Source: Himantopus leucocephalus
Lineage: Eukaryota; Chordata; Aves; Charadriiformes; Recurvirostridae
Direction: 5' to 3'
Assembly: GCA_003993805.1 (NCBI GenBank)
Contig: RSEF01000006.1
Span: forward strand, 30,171,165-30,235,164
DNA length: 64,000 nucleotides
Of the stretch, positions 24,580-39,500 are shown piece by piece; position 1 is the first letter of the stretch; every line of letters begins with the position of its first letter. Position numbers and translations under genes: made by a program. The notes under the pieces were generated by a model. That model was not told where the DNA came from and searched no databases. It saw nothing but the letters and a program-made list of their open reading frames with translations.

Positions 24580-27500
24580 AGGGCAAGCGTCCACCGTGTG
24601 ACTCCAGCTGACGTGGCCAGGGGGGTCTGCAGTTGGTGGGGGTCCAGGCACCGCGACGAGGAGGCTGCAGCCCCCCCAGCTCCGGCTGAGAGCGCTCTGC
24701 AGAGCCGTGCTCTGCTCGCCTCCCGCCCCACCGTCCTCAGCCAGGCTTTTCCAGCATCGTGCGTCATCCTTTGCCAAAGGAGCACAGGGGACAGCATTCT
24801 GGTGTGTCCCCCCCCCCATTAATCTGTCAGGGCAGTTTGGTAGTCATTAATTAACAAGCCGTCACTAGGCATACCACTGTCCTGCCGCACTTGTCCATCT
24901 CCCTTTGTCATTCCTGCTGCTTTGTCAAAAATGGAACACTTTGGGTTTACGTGGGAAAACCAGGAACCTTCACACACTGCTGGAAGTGTTTGTCAGGGCC
25001 CTGAGGTCACCAATAGACCATAAGGGCCCTGCCCAGCCCCCCAGGGTGTCCCCCATGGCCCAGGACCCCATTTCTCCCCCCCTGGGGCCGTCAGTCCCTG
25101 CCCCGGTGATGCCGCTCTCCCCTGCCCGGCCGCGGGCCCCACCGACCCTCTCCCTGCGGCAGAGCTGGGAGGAAGGAGCTGTGCTGTGAGCGACCATGAA
25201 GGTGGTGGGGAAAAAACAGGCATCTGCTGGGCTGCAGAGCTCAGTTCCTCGGCCGGTCGCTGGGTAGCAGCACGAAGAACCGAGTTACAGCTTTGCCTCC
25301 CTTGTTCAGCCAACAGATGCAACCAAGAGCAGGGCAGAGCGCCAAGGAAACAACACCGCTTCGGTACCAGGTGAAATCCAACCTGTCTTTCTCCGATTGA
25401 GGAAGCCCTGCTGGGAGAAACGCCTCAACCCATCTCTTCTCCAAAACAGGAGCTGAAAAGTGGGTTAGATGCTGCTGCCGGCAGTGCTGCATTTGAGGAG
25501 GTCTCTGCTAAGAGCTGACAAATGACTGGAGCGATCAGAAAAAAAATAAATGTTGCTGCTCAGAACAGAGTGCGCCGAAATCACTGTCTGCCTGCGCAGA
25601 GGACGGTGGTGGGCAGCCCGCAGGGGTGGGAGGCAGCGGCAGTCGGTACACGCAGAACCTCACGGCCAGCCCTGGTCTTGCTGAACTCAGCTCCAAGTCA
25701 CCCTCGTTCACATTTGTGTCCTTGTGTCACCTTTTCCTCGGGGGCACTGCTGGTATCTTTTTCCCCGAGATGGTGAATTTTTTTCCTCTTCCATCCTTAA
25801 CCACCAGTGCAATGTGCAGAAGGAAAGACAAATACAGTCAAATTCAAATGCTAAATAGCAAAGCTTAGAGGTTTTAAAAACTGTTTTATGTAAGTACTTA
25901 TTGGAAACTGGCACAAACAAGTCACTATCTGCTCTGAGATACCAGCGCAGATGTGACAGAGTGGAAAAGCCTCTTCCCTGCCAAAGAATTCGCTGGAGAT
26001 TCGATAACAAGGTGCCATTGTACACCAGCGGGTAAAGGTTCAGAGTAGGAAGGGGGAAGAGAAGGCACCCAGGCGGTGCGGGGCTCTGCCTTCGCAGGCT
26101 GCAGCTCGTGCCCGCAGGCAGCGGGTAGAGCCGGGTTACATTCAGCGGGAAGGCAGCGAGCTCGCCTGTGCCCTTTTCCTTATCTGCAAACAGCGACTGC
26201 CCGTCTCATCCCTCCGTTTCTGTTAGAGGGCTGTAAGCTCCTGCTAGCTTTCCCATGCACTTCTGGGGAGAGCATTAAATTCAGCACTCCAATTGCACAT
26301 CTATAATCTGAACCAACATGTGAAACTTAAGCCCCAGAGCTCCAATTTCCAATATTTGTGCTGACAAACTTCCGAGGATTCCTGTGAATTTCATTCATCC
26401 CTGTTGTTTTTCCCCCTAGATACTGTGTTTTACAAATACTGAGTGTTTTCTAAACACAGCTGAGTTGGCATGGCAGATATCAAATACGATTTCAAATTGC
26501 ATCACTATAAATCCTAAAGACATAAAACATCTCAAAAGATGCTCTTACTTGTTTTGATTCTGAAATGAGAAGCAGCTGGCTTTCTGTAGCTAAGGGAGGA
26601 TGGGCAAGTTTGGGCTGCATTCTCTTGGTCTCAAAACTCACCTGCTTTTAGTCCCCTACCAAAGAAAACTCACCAAAAATTATTCAGTAGACACAGAAAA
26701 TGCATCAAGGCGATAACTACATTTCTAGTCTGACACGGTATACAAGTCTCCTGCATATTTCCCCTATGTAGTCTTCAAATTCAAAACACAGTCTCAGTGC
26801 AAATCAATCCCAAATTGCTTGAGGGTGTATCTGAAGTCACACTATCTTAAAAAACAAACAAACTTAAATGGCAGTTTATCTTAAAAGCCTTTACCAAGCA
26901 CAGATGAGTGGACAGGTTTGATCAGATAACAGAAATGCTTTAACCATCTCAATGACATCTCAGTTCCTTTCTCCACTCCAAGTTGCTACCAATCGTTATT
27001 TCACATCGAGGTTTAAAGAGACACTCAGCCCCTTCAAGCTCCCTTTAGTTGTCCGTATGCCTTTATTTTGCAACGTCTTCAGACTTGTCTGCCCAGAAGC
27101 CTCCTCCGAGGCGAGGGGCGCGGGTAGCTGCTCTCATTTATCGCAGCCAGCCTGCAACCCCTTGCCTGAGTCAGCACAGCCAGTGAGCTGCTTTCCTCCT
27201 CTCCCCTCTTCGAACAGTGTCGCTTTTAGCTCATTTATCTGCCTATTGGGGCGATATGTAATCAGAGCAGGAGTCCTGATGGGAAATACAAAGTGATCCT
27301 TTAGAGTGGTTGGCTTTGAAAACCATTCTGGGCGCTGATCAAGCCAGTGTCACAGCTGCCCCTTTCGTTTGCTTTGCCTTCTGCCCTGAGCCTGTCAGCA
27401 CTAGGCACACTGGAAGAGCCGCTGGGATGTTCACAGGCCCATCCTGCGTTAGTAAAATCTGGGATTATTTATGTCAGCGCATGACACTCATTTGATGTGA

Positions 27501-29700
27501 AGGTAAGACACAAACTGACTCATCCGCCCCACCGTCCAGGGGACTCTGGTCAAGCCTTTCTATAGCGCAATGGAGACCAAAAATCCCCGTCTATTGACTT
27601 TAAAAAAGCAGTACCTTCGCTGTAGTTAGAGCCACCCCTATAAAACAAAATAATGAATGCTTTCACTCGTGTATCTATATTGCCAACACTGCCAAAAGAC
27701 TGAAAAAAACATTCATTCCTTCCTTACAGAAAGTGGAGCCACTCCCCAAGTCCTAATTAATTACACCAGCACAATAATGCTAAAATCAGGTTTATCATGG
27801 GTCTGTGCTCCCCGACGGACTTAACCTCCTGCAATCAGAGCACCGTCCCTTGGAACAACTTAGACAAGGGAAGAGAAAAGGTCCTGCTATAAAACTTCCC
27901 ACAAAATTCTTGTTTAATTAAATTGTTTTCCGTATCTGCTTATTATATCCTCCTAGGTAATGTAAGCAACTGAATCCTGTTATTAATCTTCTTCCTTTAC
28001 AATAAGGAGAACAAAAATAATAATTTCTTCCCGAGTTTGGATTCTGAAAAGACCTTTTTCCATACAAAGGAGGCCAAGTAACTGGGTAACATGAAGATGC
28101 CCTAACATGAAGATGGATGAAGCGCTGCAGAGTTCAAGTCTACCCACAAAAACCAGCTGGTAGAAGGGCAAATAAAAACCATAAAGAGGGAGGAACGAAA
28201 GCAACCAGTGGGCTGACGCAGGAATACCTACAGCAGAGTAGGAACCTGGAACCAAACCCCAGCACACAGAGACCAAAAAGGAACTCAGCACAAAGGCCAT
28301 TCCGCTCTGCTGACTGAAGCGAGCCTACTGGCATCTGCTCCAAATCAGGACGCTATTAACTGGGTCAGTCCAGCAGATGCCAATGTCAGTGTCTTCCAAG
28401 ATACATCATTTTTGTGGTTAGTTTCAGAAATAAGTTTGCTTATAAAAGAAAAAAAAACAACAAAAAACCCAAACCCAACCCTTCATTCTGGATAACAGGG
28501 TAGAAACTGAGAGCAGAAGTAAAGAGGCAGAGAGAGGCAGCAGGTGTCTCGCACCTACTAGCTGCAGTGGAACAGCACCAGCGCGCCAAGAGCCCGCACA
28601 CAAACTCATTCACAGCAGGAATATTCATTCTTGAAAACGCAGCCATGGAAGCAAGAGGACGTCAGAATTGTGATTAAGATTTTCGACTTCAGGGTGCTTA
28701 CTCCAGCCCCTCATACTTGGTGCAAAATTAGTCAGGAAAAAGACTTGGACGGCCAAAACACCATGCATAGCTCCTCAACGATTCAACTGCTGGAAGCATT
28801 TGCCTGCCAAACAGAATCCTCAAATTTGCTCCGACTTATACAAGGCATTAAATTCAGGTTTGGTGTTTGCAAGGGCTGTAAAAGATACTTTTTCACACAC
28901 CTACTCCAAAAAGTTGTGGCATCTTAGGAATGAGCAGGCCAATCTAAGACAGCGGTTCTTGCAATAAGGAGAGCTTTCATAACGCATTATGTAAAATAAA
29001 AACAATCCCGTATTTCAGTGAATGTACTGAAAGAATTGTGAATCAGTATAAGAACTTTTTTTCCCCGTCAGAGTTTGAGACAGTTATTTCTCTCAGAATA
29101 CAGAAATAAAAGAAAGTGACTTCACATAACAGAGCTCGTCACTCAAAGACAAGAATCCGCTATACTTACACTGATCATTAAAGAAATGTTTTCCCAACCA
29201 AAAAACAGCATTGAAGTTTTCAGATGAGCTGTTCTGGGGGGCTGGGAGATGATTCTTTATGCATGATGCAACTATTGTAAGTCCTAGGAGTTTGGAACAG
29301 TTTTTGTTTCAGTGCTTATAATTATACTAGTGTACCTGCATGCAACCACATACTTCAGTATCATAAATACCAAGCAGATACAGAAAAAGCAGCACTGATA
29401 ATCTGGTAGGATTCAGGCGAAAAAAAAACGCAAAATGAAACTTACCTTTCTGCTGCCAGTACTAATATTTGCCTTTGCTTTTCCAGAATTCAAGTAACAA
29501 ACCTGTCCGTGCAACGCAACCTTACGAACCCAAACACATTGTAGGAGGCTACATGCAGAGGAACCGCTTCTGTGCTTTAACCACGTGCTGAGAATTTGCA
29601 CTACCAGGATGCAAAAGCAATCCTATACAAGCAACATACACAGAATGTTCACCCAAAATATTACAGATTAGCAACTACAGTACTGAAAAGAAATGCATTT
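24580..29700. other. Intergenic sequence between the LTR and DCLRE1A
   Basis: No gene recognised. The first kilobase is GC-rich with C-runs. From about 26,200 to 28,000 the sequence is more AT-rich and non-repetitive, which could include conserved non-coding elements; that cannot be judged from one sequence. Confidence 0.45.
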
Positions 29701-29735
29701 TGCTGAGAAAGAACAAACAGACTTCACGTAGGTTC

Positions 29736-29741
29736 TTTATT
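29736..29741 (-). terminator. Candidate DCLRE1A poly(A) signal (distal)
   Basis: AATAAA on the minus strand, 602 bp past the stop codon. It lies beside a 22 bp A/T homopolymer with an ambiguous base. Confidence 0.4.
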
Positions 29742-29977
29742 TTAAAAAAAAAAAAAAAAAAAANAAATCTTGAGCGGAATGTAGGTAGCAATGTCTTTTA
29801 TAAAAATCGTTCTCCAAAGTACATATGCTGTAAAAGCCTGAGCCAATCCTCTCTTACAAGGTAAATTTTGGTTACAAGATTTAAATCACAATAGCCAGTT
29901 CTGCCTCCTGGCCTCCTGAAACGAGTTTCTCTGAAGCCTGAGTCGACAGTATGTGACATAAGCTTAGTATCACCTCA

Positions 29978-29983
29978 TTTATT
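29978..29983 (-). terminator. Candidate DCLRE1A poly(A) signal (proximal)
   Basis: AATAAA on the minus strand, about 360 bp past the stop codon at 30343. Which of the two hexamers is used cannot be told from the sequence. Confidence 0.4.
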
Positions 29984-30342
29984 ACAATAACTTCTTTTCA
30001 GAAATGATTAACCTGGAGGGGGCTTCTCCCCCAGCATTATACAACTGGGCATCTCCATAATCTGAGGAAAATTAAGAACAGGGAAAAAGGAATAAGATAA
30101 AAATAACCTGAAATACGCATTTGCGAAAAAGTTGCTAAGTTATGGGAAAAATAAGTAGTAGGTACATAAAAAAAGCAAGGTGCTTTTTTTTTTTCCCCCC
30201 TCAGATTCAGCTTTCTCAGGAGAATGGCAGCTTAGTCCTCCCTAAAGAAAGCTCCGTGGAAAAAGGAATTAAATAAAACTCACAGGAACTCACAGTTCCC
30301 ACTCCAGCATACCTCCTTTGAAATATACATTCTTCCTTATAT

Positions 30343-30509
30343 TTATTTATGCCTACTGCCCTCAACCATCCAGTCTCTAAAATGCTTCTCCATCAAGCTT
30401 CTGGCTCTCCAGTCACCAACATTAACAGTGGGGATGATTTTCTGTGGCTTCAACCATTGAACAAAGCGCTTCATTTCCAGGTAACTGCTGTGTTCACTGT
30501 AAGGAATCC
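30343..30509 (-). CDS. DCLRE1A: DCLRE1A exon 9: beta-CASP motifs B and C, stop
   Basis: It reads [20 protein letters not shown], then [20 protein letters not shown] and a short tail to TAA (30345-30343). SEHSSY carries beta-CASP motif B His, and PTVNVG carries motif C Val, the residue typical of DNA-acting family members. Confidence 0.97.
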
Positions 30510-33500
30510 CTGAAATGAAACAAACCACAGTGATCTGTCAGTGTACTTAGCTTCTTGCCAAAATACTTTTGCAAGCCTTCCAGCTAAGAAATACTTTAGA
30601 TAATACTGTTTTAAATTCATATTGGAGATCTAAAGTTTATAGCTAAGGTAAAACGAAAACACAGATTTTCCTTCTGGAAAAGTTACCTTGCATTAAGTTA
30701 CCAAGTTATTCATCAGTGCAAACTGAGCGACCCCGAGCATTTGATTAAAAGAATGTTAAAATTTTAAGAGATCCAACTCCACCCACCAGTAAGAACTGAG
30801 AGGAAGAGGAAGACCCACAGTCTCTCAAATGAGTGAAGCACGGAACGAAATCTTGGCGCTGGAACTGCACTGCCATCAGCATCTGCCGGGCCAAGATCTC
30901 ATCCCTGAAGCCTCTACATATATATCAGATAAAAGCCTCTACTTCCAAGAGGAGGACAGGAGCAAAACGTATGTAAAAATCTGCATTGACAGTGTTCTCG
31001 ATTACTCAGTTCACCGATCTCTCCTGGAGAGATCTATCTGTTCAGTTTATCAATAAGTTATCAGAAAAAGCATTAGTTACAATGAACAGTAGGAGTTTCC
31101 AGAATAAAAATATGAAAAGCATCCACACAAAACTAAATACACTGAATCTTTACCACTCATACCATATATGGTGATCTTTCCTCTTGTCTGAGGTTTGATA
31201 TCCAGCAGAGAAAGGCATGAATCAGAGTAGGTCCACCCGGTAGGTTTGAAAGCCAGAACTTGATCAAAATTCTCAGAAAACTTATTCAAGTGATCTTGCA
31301 AGCCCTGTGAAAAGAATATAGCGTATACTTAATCCCATTAAGTAGCTCATTAGTCCAAAGGTTGGAGATTTCACAATGGAGAAACTTCAGCCCAGATTTT
31401 ATTTTCACGTTTTGATATGAACTTTTTTATTTTAAATACCATTTGTCTTGAAATTATTAATGATAAATACTTACATTTGGAGGGCACCTTGTACCTTAGG
31501 ATCTCTATTTTTCATCTGAATAAGCACGTATTAAACAGCTACACATTACAGATCAGAACACATACCACATAATCACATCTTCTTACAGATTTTGCTCCCC
31601 AAGTCATTCATTTCCTCCTCTCAGCTGGAGGTCAGCACTCTTGCAGCTGAGTGGTGATAGAAGATGGTGAAAATCCGCTTCAGTGCAAAATCATCTGCTT
31701 AACTGAAAGTGCCACTGACATCCTGACATCTGCTTATGCCCAGAAGCGCTGAGAGTTAATTAAGTAAGCTACCCAAAAAATTGCAGCAAGCCAGTGCATG
31801 AGTTGAGCATTGCTCTGAGCACCAAGCCATGTTCTACCACATTCATGATAGGAAGGAAACTACCTCTCACCTCTTCACTCTAACAAAAATTAACTTGAAA
31901 AAGTTTCCAAGTTGGCTAAGTTAGCCTTCGATGTTGTTTAAGCTAGCATCGGGAAAAGGATGAGAGGGAAGTATAAGGAACGTACAATCCTATTCCTGGA
32001 TAAAGTGAAGTCAGTATTATTTCAAACCAAAAATAGAAAATCAATTTCACATGTCCTGTATAAAATCTCAAAGGCACATTCTCCATTTGAAAGCCCTACA
32101 AGATTATAGAACTCAAAATCCTAAACTTTTTAACAGCAGCACAAGAGGAGTACAAAATAAAGACTGATTAAACAAAGGTGGGGAGAGGGGGATAGACAGG
32201 CTGTGACAGAACACTAACCTACCTGTCAGATACTTGAAAATTATTAAGCAGGGAAGCGGAAAGCTGCCTGTGACACTGACACTTTTAATAGCACCTTCAG
32301 TACAATGTCCAGCAGCAACATACAGAATCCATCAAATGAGGCACATAAAAGAACAACAAAAAAAAAACCTACCGCAACACACGTTTCATTCAGCAGTAGG
32401 AATTATGGCTAGCTGCCATGACTCTTAATACACTGCAAATGTTCAGTCCTCACTAGATTAAAGACATAACTGTAGCAGTCTAATTCTCCTTCACACTTCA
32501 TTTTAGGAAGATTAACACATCTTAAGGTAATAATTCAAATATTTGCTCCCCTTGCTTTAATGAAATCTAAATACAGTACTTCAAATGCAATGATTATTAT
32601 ATTAACCAACGCCAATCTGCTTTCAAATTTTGTTATAAATCAAGGGTGCAACATTCACATTAAGGATGCAATTTCAATCTCATCAAAAAATATTTGTGCA
32701 TTTCAATCACAGGCACTTTTGAAAATCTCACCTCAATGCTAGTACAAGGCATTAGTGAGCTAGGCATTACTCAGCTAAGCAACATAAAAGAGGTAGACAG
32801 ACCTGAACAACCCAGGTCTCTACAAATCTTCCACTGCATATTCAAGTGGCAGAAGCCTCAATTTTTGACGGTTACAAAAAATTGTTTGTTGCAAAAGAAC
32901 CACACATGCATTTTAGAAAAGATGGCCTCTTTCCACAAAACAAATTACCACAGTGTTTATTTATAACAAGTCTACTTTAAATTCACATTCCAATGTCTTT
33001 TTTATTGCTTTAGCCAACACTATTCTAAACCTTCATCCTTTTAAAATGGAAAATATATTTCAACCTCCTTCAATCACCACAACAGCCTGTTATCTACAGT
33101 GTCACTAAAGTCAGCAGTACATGCAAACAGATTCCATAAGGTACGAGAAGACTCAAACATGATTAAATATTTAATTTACAATCAGCCCTAACAGCACTGA
33201 AACTCATCTGGCTTATTCACAAAGAGCTATTTATGAGTACACACAGCAATCCCTGTATTTTCCTCAATAAAACCAAATATTGCAGTGAAGTACCACATCT
33301 ATATCAAGTACACTTGCAATATTGCAGCAATTCATGTTTTATTTTTATAAATATTTTAATTTAAAAATCACACATACAAAAAAATATTTTTTTTTTAATT
33401 TATGAAAATGTTATCAATTAAGACTATCCAGAACATTAATCTAGAGCATGTCATCTCACTTTTGACCCAGGCAGCACCTGAAGAAAGTTTGGTATCAACT

Positions 33501-36500
33501 CCTAACAAACAAACTGCTCAAGAAAGCCAGAGCTACACATAGGAAAAAAACCCCAAATGAACACAAAACCCCCATCCAATCCAACAGTAATACACCACCA
33601 CAAAAAGGTTATTCCTCTGCCACTGCATTTTCACTGCCTCTGATCCCCCTACAGCTTGTTCTTTCTAGTTCTAGCCTTCAGACTTCACACATCTTAGCCA
33701 AACACTCATTTCAAGTACTGGTTCTTTTCAGGGGGGACAGTCGTAAAGCCTGGATAAAATACATCAAGTTTGGTGATATCTGGCCAGGTATTCAGTATTA
33801 TGAATGGGACTGCTTTCATCCTAACTACAGATCAAGACTACCTACATGAATTTATAAAGCAGAAAATACATGTTTTCTTCTCAAATTTGAACTTGTTTCT
33901 TCAGCAGATTTCTGGGACAGTGATGCAACTCCTGACACAGAGATAGAAAATCACCCACAATTTAATATCCAAGTGTATGTTTGAAGATAAAAAGTGATGG
34001 AAACATTCAAGCCAGGTAGCTTGAATCCCTCACTGTGGCTGGATTTGTATGGAAATGTACACATCTTGACACAGACAGCTTAAGCAGAAAAGGGAAACGC
34101 ACCATACATTATTGTCACCAAGCCTTTGGCCAAGTGAAAATCTAAGGTATAACACATATTCTGAGGATGCTGTGGGTCTACAAAAATCATCTTTTCAACC
34201 TGTCAAAAAACCATTCACTGATCCACCTTTTTTCACAGTGAATTTAACACAATTATGGTCACTATTCATCTCTGTTTGCTTCAGTTCTAGGTGGAAGATA
34301 CCAACATTATCCTTTAAACTCTGGCAACTAGGGGAAAGAGAGAGAGAGAGGTTTCTGCACTTTTCTAAGCGCCTGTGGCTTTTAGGTGAATGACGCTCTC
34401 TGCCGAATCAATACAGCGTTTATAAATCATACATGAACAGCTAAGCTAGTTCTTCACAAATAATAAAACAGCCAACTCCAAAATGAAAAAATATGCTTGA
34501 TATTACCCCTGAAAATCAACATTGAGAAAAGCAGATTTCACATAGCCCCAAAACTGGAATTAAACAGCTGGACAATGTCACCAAAAGGAAAAAATACTCA
34601 CAACACAGAGACTGCAAAAATACTTCTAAAATTCCTGAATATGCATTCAAAAAACCCACCAGTTTTATAAAAAAAAAATAGAACATTTTCCAGCAATCTG
34701 GAGACTCAATGATCAGGAACAAAAAAAAAGCCCCCGATCACAGCCTGTGAACAAGGAAGCATATGCAGGAGCATCTCAAAATGATGAACTCCTTTCCTTT
34801 CTACTCGGGGTAGAAAGGAAAGCTGTGGGCATCCAGATTAAGTCTTGGGAGCAGTCAGCTATGGAAACATGGAAGCTTTCCTTGGGCAAGTACAGTTTTA
34901 TCAACAGTTACTGCAAACTAGGCTTCAGTTGTGGTAAGGACATGTAGCTTATGCAGCTTTTTGTTCTTTATCTAAAAAGAGAACCGAGAATTTTTTTCAT
35001 TAATAAAAGGCAGAAGAACCATGCTACAGTTCTTAAAACTATCGAGCCTGGATCACAGACAGATTTGGTTCTTTTCTAACGAGTAAAGAGCAGAACAGGC
35101 AAAAAAAAGGATACAAACCTGGGGCTTCTAGGACATACTATAATATACCATCAGGGTTTGGCTATTTGCATTCGACTAAAAAGGCAACTGATGGACAAGG
35201 TCACAGATGTACTCAATTTACTAAATAAGGACCGAGATTCAGCTTTTCACTGAGAATACTCCCATAAAGATTGCATGGATTTGTAGGTTTGCAGCTGAAA
35301 CTACACGAGCAGGAAATTAGCCCAAATTTAGAAGCAGGATTGTGTTTTTGAGTGGGGCTAGGGATCAAATAAAACAGAAGAGGTAGGAGAGAACCAGAAG
35401 ATAATGAAGACATTGGCATTCAGTGATGAGGATCACTAAAAAATTGTCTTTCCCAGTAATGAGCCAGTAATTCAGGACAAAACCTGTATAATCCAGCAGA
35501 AGACAAAAACATGCAACTGGAGATGATGACATCAACATCTACATGGTCTGTAAAAACAGGATGATATCATTCATCTTTCTTTAGAATGAGATTGCAAGTG
35601 ACTAGATAATATTTTCAAGAATAAATTGTCTTTTCTGAGGTCATGTTTACTGATTCCTTTGGAGCAGAAATAACATAAATGGTTGTATGAACTCATATGA
35701 ACTCATCTTTAAGCATTTAACATTCTCCATGTTTTGCTGGACATTTTGCTTGCTACATTCCACCTGGGCACTCATCTAGCTACTGGCCTTATCGGATGTT
35801 TAGCACTCTGGAAGTCTACCTAGCATGCCTAATTTACATAGACACAAAATTACCAATGCAATCGCATTCCAACAACTTCACACATGAATTCAAAGCCCCA
35901 GTACTGAGGGCCCTGGATGTTACACCAGGACTCTTGTCCACTAGATCAATGTGCTCTTAATCTTTCCTGCCCTTTCCAGGGTCCAGGCATCACTTCTGGC
36001 ACGCTGTAGATTTGTCTAGAAACTCCTGTTCTCAGAGATGAGACCCGGCACATGAAACGACTGCTCTCTGAGAAGTAAGGCTGTCTAGACATCCTTGTGG
36101 TATAATCACATCCTCTGCCTGAAAGTCCAGTTACGTGAATATGCCATACATGCTGGGACACATGACAGCAGAATCACGTAACAACCCAAAAATCTGCAGA
36201 AAAAACTAAAATACATTACTGTTTAAGACAACGCAACACAGTAAAAATAAATCCATACACATTTCCATTACTCATTTTCTGCCCCACCATGGAAAAGATT
36301 ATAGAACAACATTAAAACATCAAGATATTAAGTTCTATCTCCTGCAGCTTCCATCCAAATCGTATAGCCTCTTTTTCTCCTTTTTAGGTCAGCTCTGACC
36401 TTGACTGGTCCTGCAGCTAAATACCATCTTGCTCTGAAGGATTTGCTTGAGATGGCACAGCAGGCCTGAAGCAAAGCAGGAAAATGAATCCAAGTCTGTA

Positions 36501-39500
36501 AGGCGTAAGCGACCACTGTTTTTCTTTCTTCCAGGTTACCTTTAATCTAGAGCCTGCTGCTTTGCCTTAATGCCATTGTGTATTTTGTAGCCTACTTAAA
36601 AAAAACTTTCTTTCCCCCCAGGAATTAGTCACCTTTCCTAACTAAGAAATTCCCACAAAAACTCTCAACACCAAAAACCCACTGTCTCAAATCTCGACTG
36701 CAACGTGCATTTCAAGTCAACTTAAATGAAACAATATCTTAAAAATAAACTGTGTTACTTGTTTTTGCTTCAAGTATTAGAGAAGATTGTGTGGAAAAAC
36801 AAAAGCATGTGTATATAGGAGGTGTCTTTCCATTCACTCAATGTGCGCATTTGTTTGTGTGTGAGTTTTCATTGATTTTCAAGTATCCTTATCTCCATGT
36901 AAATCTTCAGCACAGGAGAGAGAATATTCTTTTAAAAGATGAAAATATGATTATAAATGCACGGAAATTGAACTGAGAGGAACATGGAGAACACTATTCC
37001 TTTTTATCAAACACTAGACGAGAAGTTGGCTGTGTTCACAGGCTGCCTCAAAACAGAGAGACTCACAGGCAGAAAAGCCTTTGTCTTTTCCTACATCATA
37101 CCAGGTAAAAGACAGGCTGAAAACAGGGACTCCATGTCACAATATATTAACTGCTAATAGGACAGATCCTGCAGTCATTACATAAATCTACTTCAAAAAG
37201 GCCCACAAAGAGCAAGCCTTTGAACAAACCTCATCTTATCTTGTACAAGCACCGCATTGAAGTGAAATTACGCTTTCTGTGCATCATGTTTGGAAACAGA
37301 TATTAATGTTTAATTGCATTTCATTTTCAATGTATTGCTACATGTCAAAACTTTACCAAATAAATACGATCTGACAAGAGGTTAAAAAGCACCAAACACC
37401 ACACTGGTTGGGAGGAGACAAGAGTAAGATTAGCCAGCAGGTTAATCAACAGAGCATATTTTCTGAACTTACCTTAAAATTTATTTGCATCATGGGAAGA
37501 ACATGAAGCAAAGTACCATCCCAGTCCACACTGATGAGGGAATTAACAGCTGCTGACTCCAAGCACTGCAGTGTTTTGTACTTATCACGGGACATACTTG
37601 CTTTTGAGCCCAGAACTTCAGCAATTGCTTTAAGATTAATTGGGAAGAAATCAGATAAAGAAAATTATAAGAGCTTATTTTTTGCTTGTTTTGGACATAT
37701 TCCAACTTTTTGCACTGGACCATTTTTACTATTGAAAAAAAAAAAATAATCCATATTCAACAGGATACAGTGTTTCACTTTCTAAAATTAAGAAGAGAAA
37801 CCTGTAATGGCTGTTAAAAAACTCTGGCTCCTAAGATTTAGTGCCAGAATTGTGTACGTCAATTCGAAAGAGTAGAATAGAAGTACATTGATAAGTTCTA
37901 AGTCATATTTCTTTGCTAGAATGTTACCAAGGTGAACTGGTATTTATTTCAAAGAAGCCAGGAACACATGCAGTTTTTGGTATATGCGTCAAAACAGCCC
38001 ATGTTAAAGACAGACTACATTTCAGTGAAAGTAAATCTTGTATTGATGACTTTAAATATACCGAAAAGCACAAACGGTACACAGCTGCTAGAGTATACAT
38101 TTGAGCAATCATGTTGGTTCCTAATGCTGTAACCAAGTGAAGCGTAGCACATAAGATTTTCATTAAATCAGAAAAGATGTGTTTTAGTCTGGGGAATGCT
38201 TTGTTAAAATTGATTTCATTAAAATTGATTACTATAAGTACTTAGGAAAATATGTAATATAAACCCAGAAGGAAAAACTGTTAGCAAAACACAAGTTTAA
38301 GAATAATTATATCCCCTTGTTGTTTCTTGACAACATGAGATTATTAACACAAAAAATGCCATAAAGACCTAACTTACGTTTTTTCAATTGCCATTAGCTT
38401 TTTTCTCACCACAATCAATTAAATAGGTTCATTAATTTAGTATCCAAATTGGCCTTCTGTATACTTGGGGGGTTTGCAAACATGGCAGAAAAATATAGCT
38501 TTCAGAATGTTGAAACTTATTGATTAGAAAACTAAAAAACTAGCAGTAGGATTGTTAAATATATTTACTTTTTTTACACAATATCTGACCATCAAGACTA
38601 AATGATCCTTTACATCTTCAAGAAAAAGGTCTTTTAACACTGACTTAGATAGTTATTTAGTTATTTGATCCAGCACACTTCTTTTACATACCTAAGAAAA
38701 CTTTTTCTTTTCCAATGGAATAGGTGCCACACACAACTAGAGTACGCGGGTTTAAAGTCACTGTCTCAAAGGCAGTATTAACAGCAAACTGGATAACCTC
38801 TTGTTGAGAGGGAAAAGTGTATTCAGGACTACAGTATCTGGGGCATGGAAACAAAATATATCACTTCGTTACACAAGATAGAAAACATCTGAATTTACCA
38901 AGCCAGCCCTCAAAACTGCATGCATACAATAACAAAGTAATGAAAAAGATGTTATCCTTCTATATGCTTTCAGTCTACTTGAAATCTCTTTATTAGAAAC
39001 CACTGAGGTGCCCAGATGAAATCGCTGCAATAGAATTTACATTGAGTATATCAGACTTTTCTCTACAACTATTCGCTTGTCTGACACTGACACTTAATTC
39101 TGCAGTTTTTCCTCTATAAATACCAAGCGCTCTTTCAAGCTAGATATTTGTATCATGTACTAATTACATCCTTATGTCTATTTTTTGTCATGCATACAAA
39201 CCATAACATAAGGCATTATTCATTCGCAGAAACATATGGAACAGAAATAAAAGACTACAGCTGGGCATTAGTCATAGTACACAGAAAAACAATTTTATAT
39301 ACATGAGTCAGACAAAGGTCTAATGAAAACCTGGCCAACTGATTTAACCATTTGGCATTCTTTCACTCTTTGAATTCCCCCACACCCCTTTTCATAACAG
39401 AGTTGAATACATGCAAGACCAGTGTTCCCTGAACCTCTTGTTTTGGAGCTGAACACAATGTATGAATTTTGACACCCACAATTTAATACCACCTACAAGT